In this document: positions 6,704 to 7,360 of the stretch, piece by piece
How positions within the stretch are numbered: the stretch's first letter is position 1
How the letters are laid out: each line of letters opens with the position of its first letter
Assembly (NCBI GenBank): GCA_035622755.1
Contig: DASPUU010000261.1
Location: forward strand, 1-7,360
DNA: 7,360 nt
Direction: 5' to 3'
From: JADGRA01 sp035622755
GTDB lineage: Bacteria > Myxococcota > Myxococcia > Myxococcales > Myxococcaceae
Position numbers and translations under genes: made by a program
The notes under the pieces: model-generated
What the model saw: only the letters and a program-made list of their open reading frames with translations
Told to the model about the DNA's origin: nothing
Database searches by the model: none

Positions 6704-7232
6704 GGGCCAGCCAGGCGCGGGCGGCGCGCCAGTCCCGGAGGACGGTGGCCTCCGACACGCCGAGGACGGTGGAGGTCTCCCGGACGTCGAGCCCGCCGAA
6801 GAAGCGGCTCTCGACGATCTGCGCCGCCCGGGGCTGGAGCCGGGCGAGCGCGTCCAGGGCGCCGTCCAGGGCGAGGAGCTGCTCGGCCCCGGTGGCCGGG
6901 GGAAGGGTGTCCTCGTCGAAGGTCACCATCGGGGCCCCACGGCCGCGCTTGCCCGCCGCGCGCCGGCGGGCGGCCTCGACCAGCACCTGGCGCATGGCCC
7001 GGGCGGCGATGCGCTTGAAGTGCGCCGGGGAGGTGGCGGCGAAGTCCGGGGAGCTGGCCAGCTTGAGCCAGGCCTCGTTCACCAGGGCGGTGGGGTTGAG
7101 CGTGCGGGCCGGGTCGTCGCGCCGGACGGCGGCGGCCAGCCGGCGGAGCTCGTCGTAGGCGGTGCTGAACAGGCGGTCCCGTGCACCGGCGTCCAGGGGA
7201 TGGGCTGTCGGGGTCGGGGAAGCGCGGCCCAT
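6681..7232 (-). CDS. ECF-type sigma factor, TIGR02999/ECF43-like, kinase-associated
   Basis: This 183-residue RNA polymerase sigma factor has region 2 at about residues 18-95 (YDELRRLA, TLNPTALVNEAWLKL, HFKRIAARAMRQVLVEAARRR, KRG). After a linker comes region 4 at about 118-180 (ALDALARLQPRAAQIVESRFFGGL, then the helix-turn-helix SEATVLRDWRAARAWL). These are hallmarks of the TIGR02999 group, common in Myxococcota, Acidobacteria and Planctomycetes and typically encoded beside Ser/Thr kinases. Where ordinary ECF factors have an acidic DAED-like motif in region 2.2, this one reads Asn-Pro-Thr-Ala (46-49). No anti-sigma gene is nearby. The stop codon lies within the start of the kinase gene, forming a two-gene operon. 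I chose the ATG at 7230-7232 because the conserved part begins soon after; an ATG at 7257-7259 and a GTG at 7320-7322 are in frame. No start has a strong ribosome binding site. Confidence 0.88.
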   Translation of the reverse strand: MGRASPTPTAHPLDAGARDRLFSTAYDELRRLAAAVRRDDPARTLNPTALVNEAWLKLASSPDFAATSPAHFKRIAARAMRQVLVEAARRRAAGKRGRGAPMVTFDEDTLPPATGAEQLLALDGALDALARLQPRAAQIVESRFFGGLDVRETSTVLGVSEATVLRDWRAARAWLAHELRRAG

Positions 7233-7313
7233 GACGGTTTTCGGCGCGATTTTGCGCATCGATGGGCGTACCACTCGCGATGGCGCGGGGGCAATCGCTC
7301 GGAGGGACGTTTC
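7233..7313. promoter_or_regulatory. Divergent intergenic region between the sigma factor and a secreted-protein gene
   Basis: These 81 bp must contain the promoter of the sigma-kinase operon and probably that of the rightward gene at 7314. I see the palindrome CATCGATG at 7257-7264 with partly symmetric flanks, and the repeat GCGC-N6-GCGC at 7244-7257. No -35/-10 pair could be assigned with confidence. If the sigma factor starts at the alternative ATG 7259, the gap shrinks to 54 bp and the palindrome overlaps its start codon. Confidence 0.4.
7301..7306 (+). promoter_or_regulatory. Ribosome binding site of the rightward edge gene
   Basis: GGAGGG stands 7 nt before the ATG at 7314. It is one of the best Shine-Dalgarno matches in the window and is the main support for a real gene starting at the right edge. 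Confidence 0.6.
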
Positions 7314-7360
7314 ATGGGGCACAACTTGGGTAGGGCCGTGGCGGTGCTCGCGCTGGCGGC
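7314..7360 (+). CDS. N-terminus of a probable exported protein (partial, 3' end outside window)
   Basis: Only 15 codons are visible. A strong ribosome binding site, GGAGGG at 7301-7306, lies 7 nt before the ATG at 7314. The start MGHNLGRAVAVLALA has one Arg (residue 7) followed by an Ala/Val/Leu run, which looks like the beginning of a Sec signal peptide. It is divergent from the sigma-kinase operon and could be one of its targets or simply a neighbour. The protein family cannot be named. Confidence 0.6.
   Translation, partial: MGHNLGRAVAVLALA

Noticed and set aside
7277..7284. GCGATGGC shared between the two divergent intergenic regions
   Set aside because: The same octamer also occurs inside coding sequence (for example near 1180), so it is most likely a composition effect and not a shared operator.

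Overview
The window is very GC-rich (about 70% by eye), with strong third-position G/C bias and densely packed genes. That composition fits a Myxococcota (delta-proteobacterial) genome. The gene content fits too: a membrane Ser/Thr kinase with a TPR sensor arm, a kinase-linked ECF sigma factor, and a short polysaccharide export lipoprotein beside a beta-barrel partner. An Anaeromyxobacter-like organism is my best guess, from style rather than from any database match.

Positions 1-4053 look like part of an exopolysaccharide or capsule locus, arranged as two divergent units. Leftward from about 1630 runs a lipoprotein of the Wza/OPX family (1010-1630). Five bases later comes a beta-barrel-like outer-membrane protein (1-1004) that runs off the left edge. 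Rightward from 1712 runs a GT26 (WecG/TagA/CpsF) glycosyltransferase (1712-2512). After a 164-bp leader it is followed by a polyprenyl-phosphate sugar-1-phosphate transferase (2677-4053). Together these give the priming step, an early glycosyl transfer and the outer-membrane exit of a Wzx/Wzy-type pathway. Flippase, polymerase and co-polymerase are not in the window and would be expected outside it, most likely to the left. An 81-bp divergent control region (1631-1711) separates the two units.

Positions 4070-7232 hold a leftward signalling pair. A sigma factor of the TIGR02999/ECF43-like type (6681-7232) overlaps by 23 bp an 877-residue Ser/Thr kinase (4070-6703). The kinase has a cytoplasmic catalytic domain, one membrane helix and ten 42-residue TPR units. 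The sigma factor has Asn-Pro-Thr-Ala where ordinary ECF sigma factors carry an acidic motif, which points to control by phosphorylation rather than by an anti-sigma factor. The kinase gene ends 16 bp from the convergent sugar-phosphate transferase. At the right edge a divergent rightward gene (7314 onward) begins with a good ribosome binding site and what looks like a signal peptide.

The two most notable points are the short-OPX/beta-barrel export pair and the overlapping kinase-sigma switch. No RNA genes, mobile elements, CRISPR arrays or intergenic stretches over 300 bp were seen.
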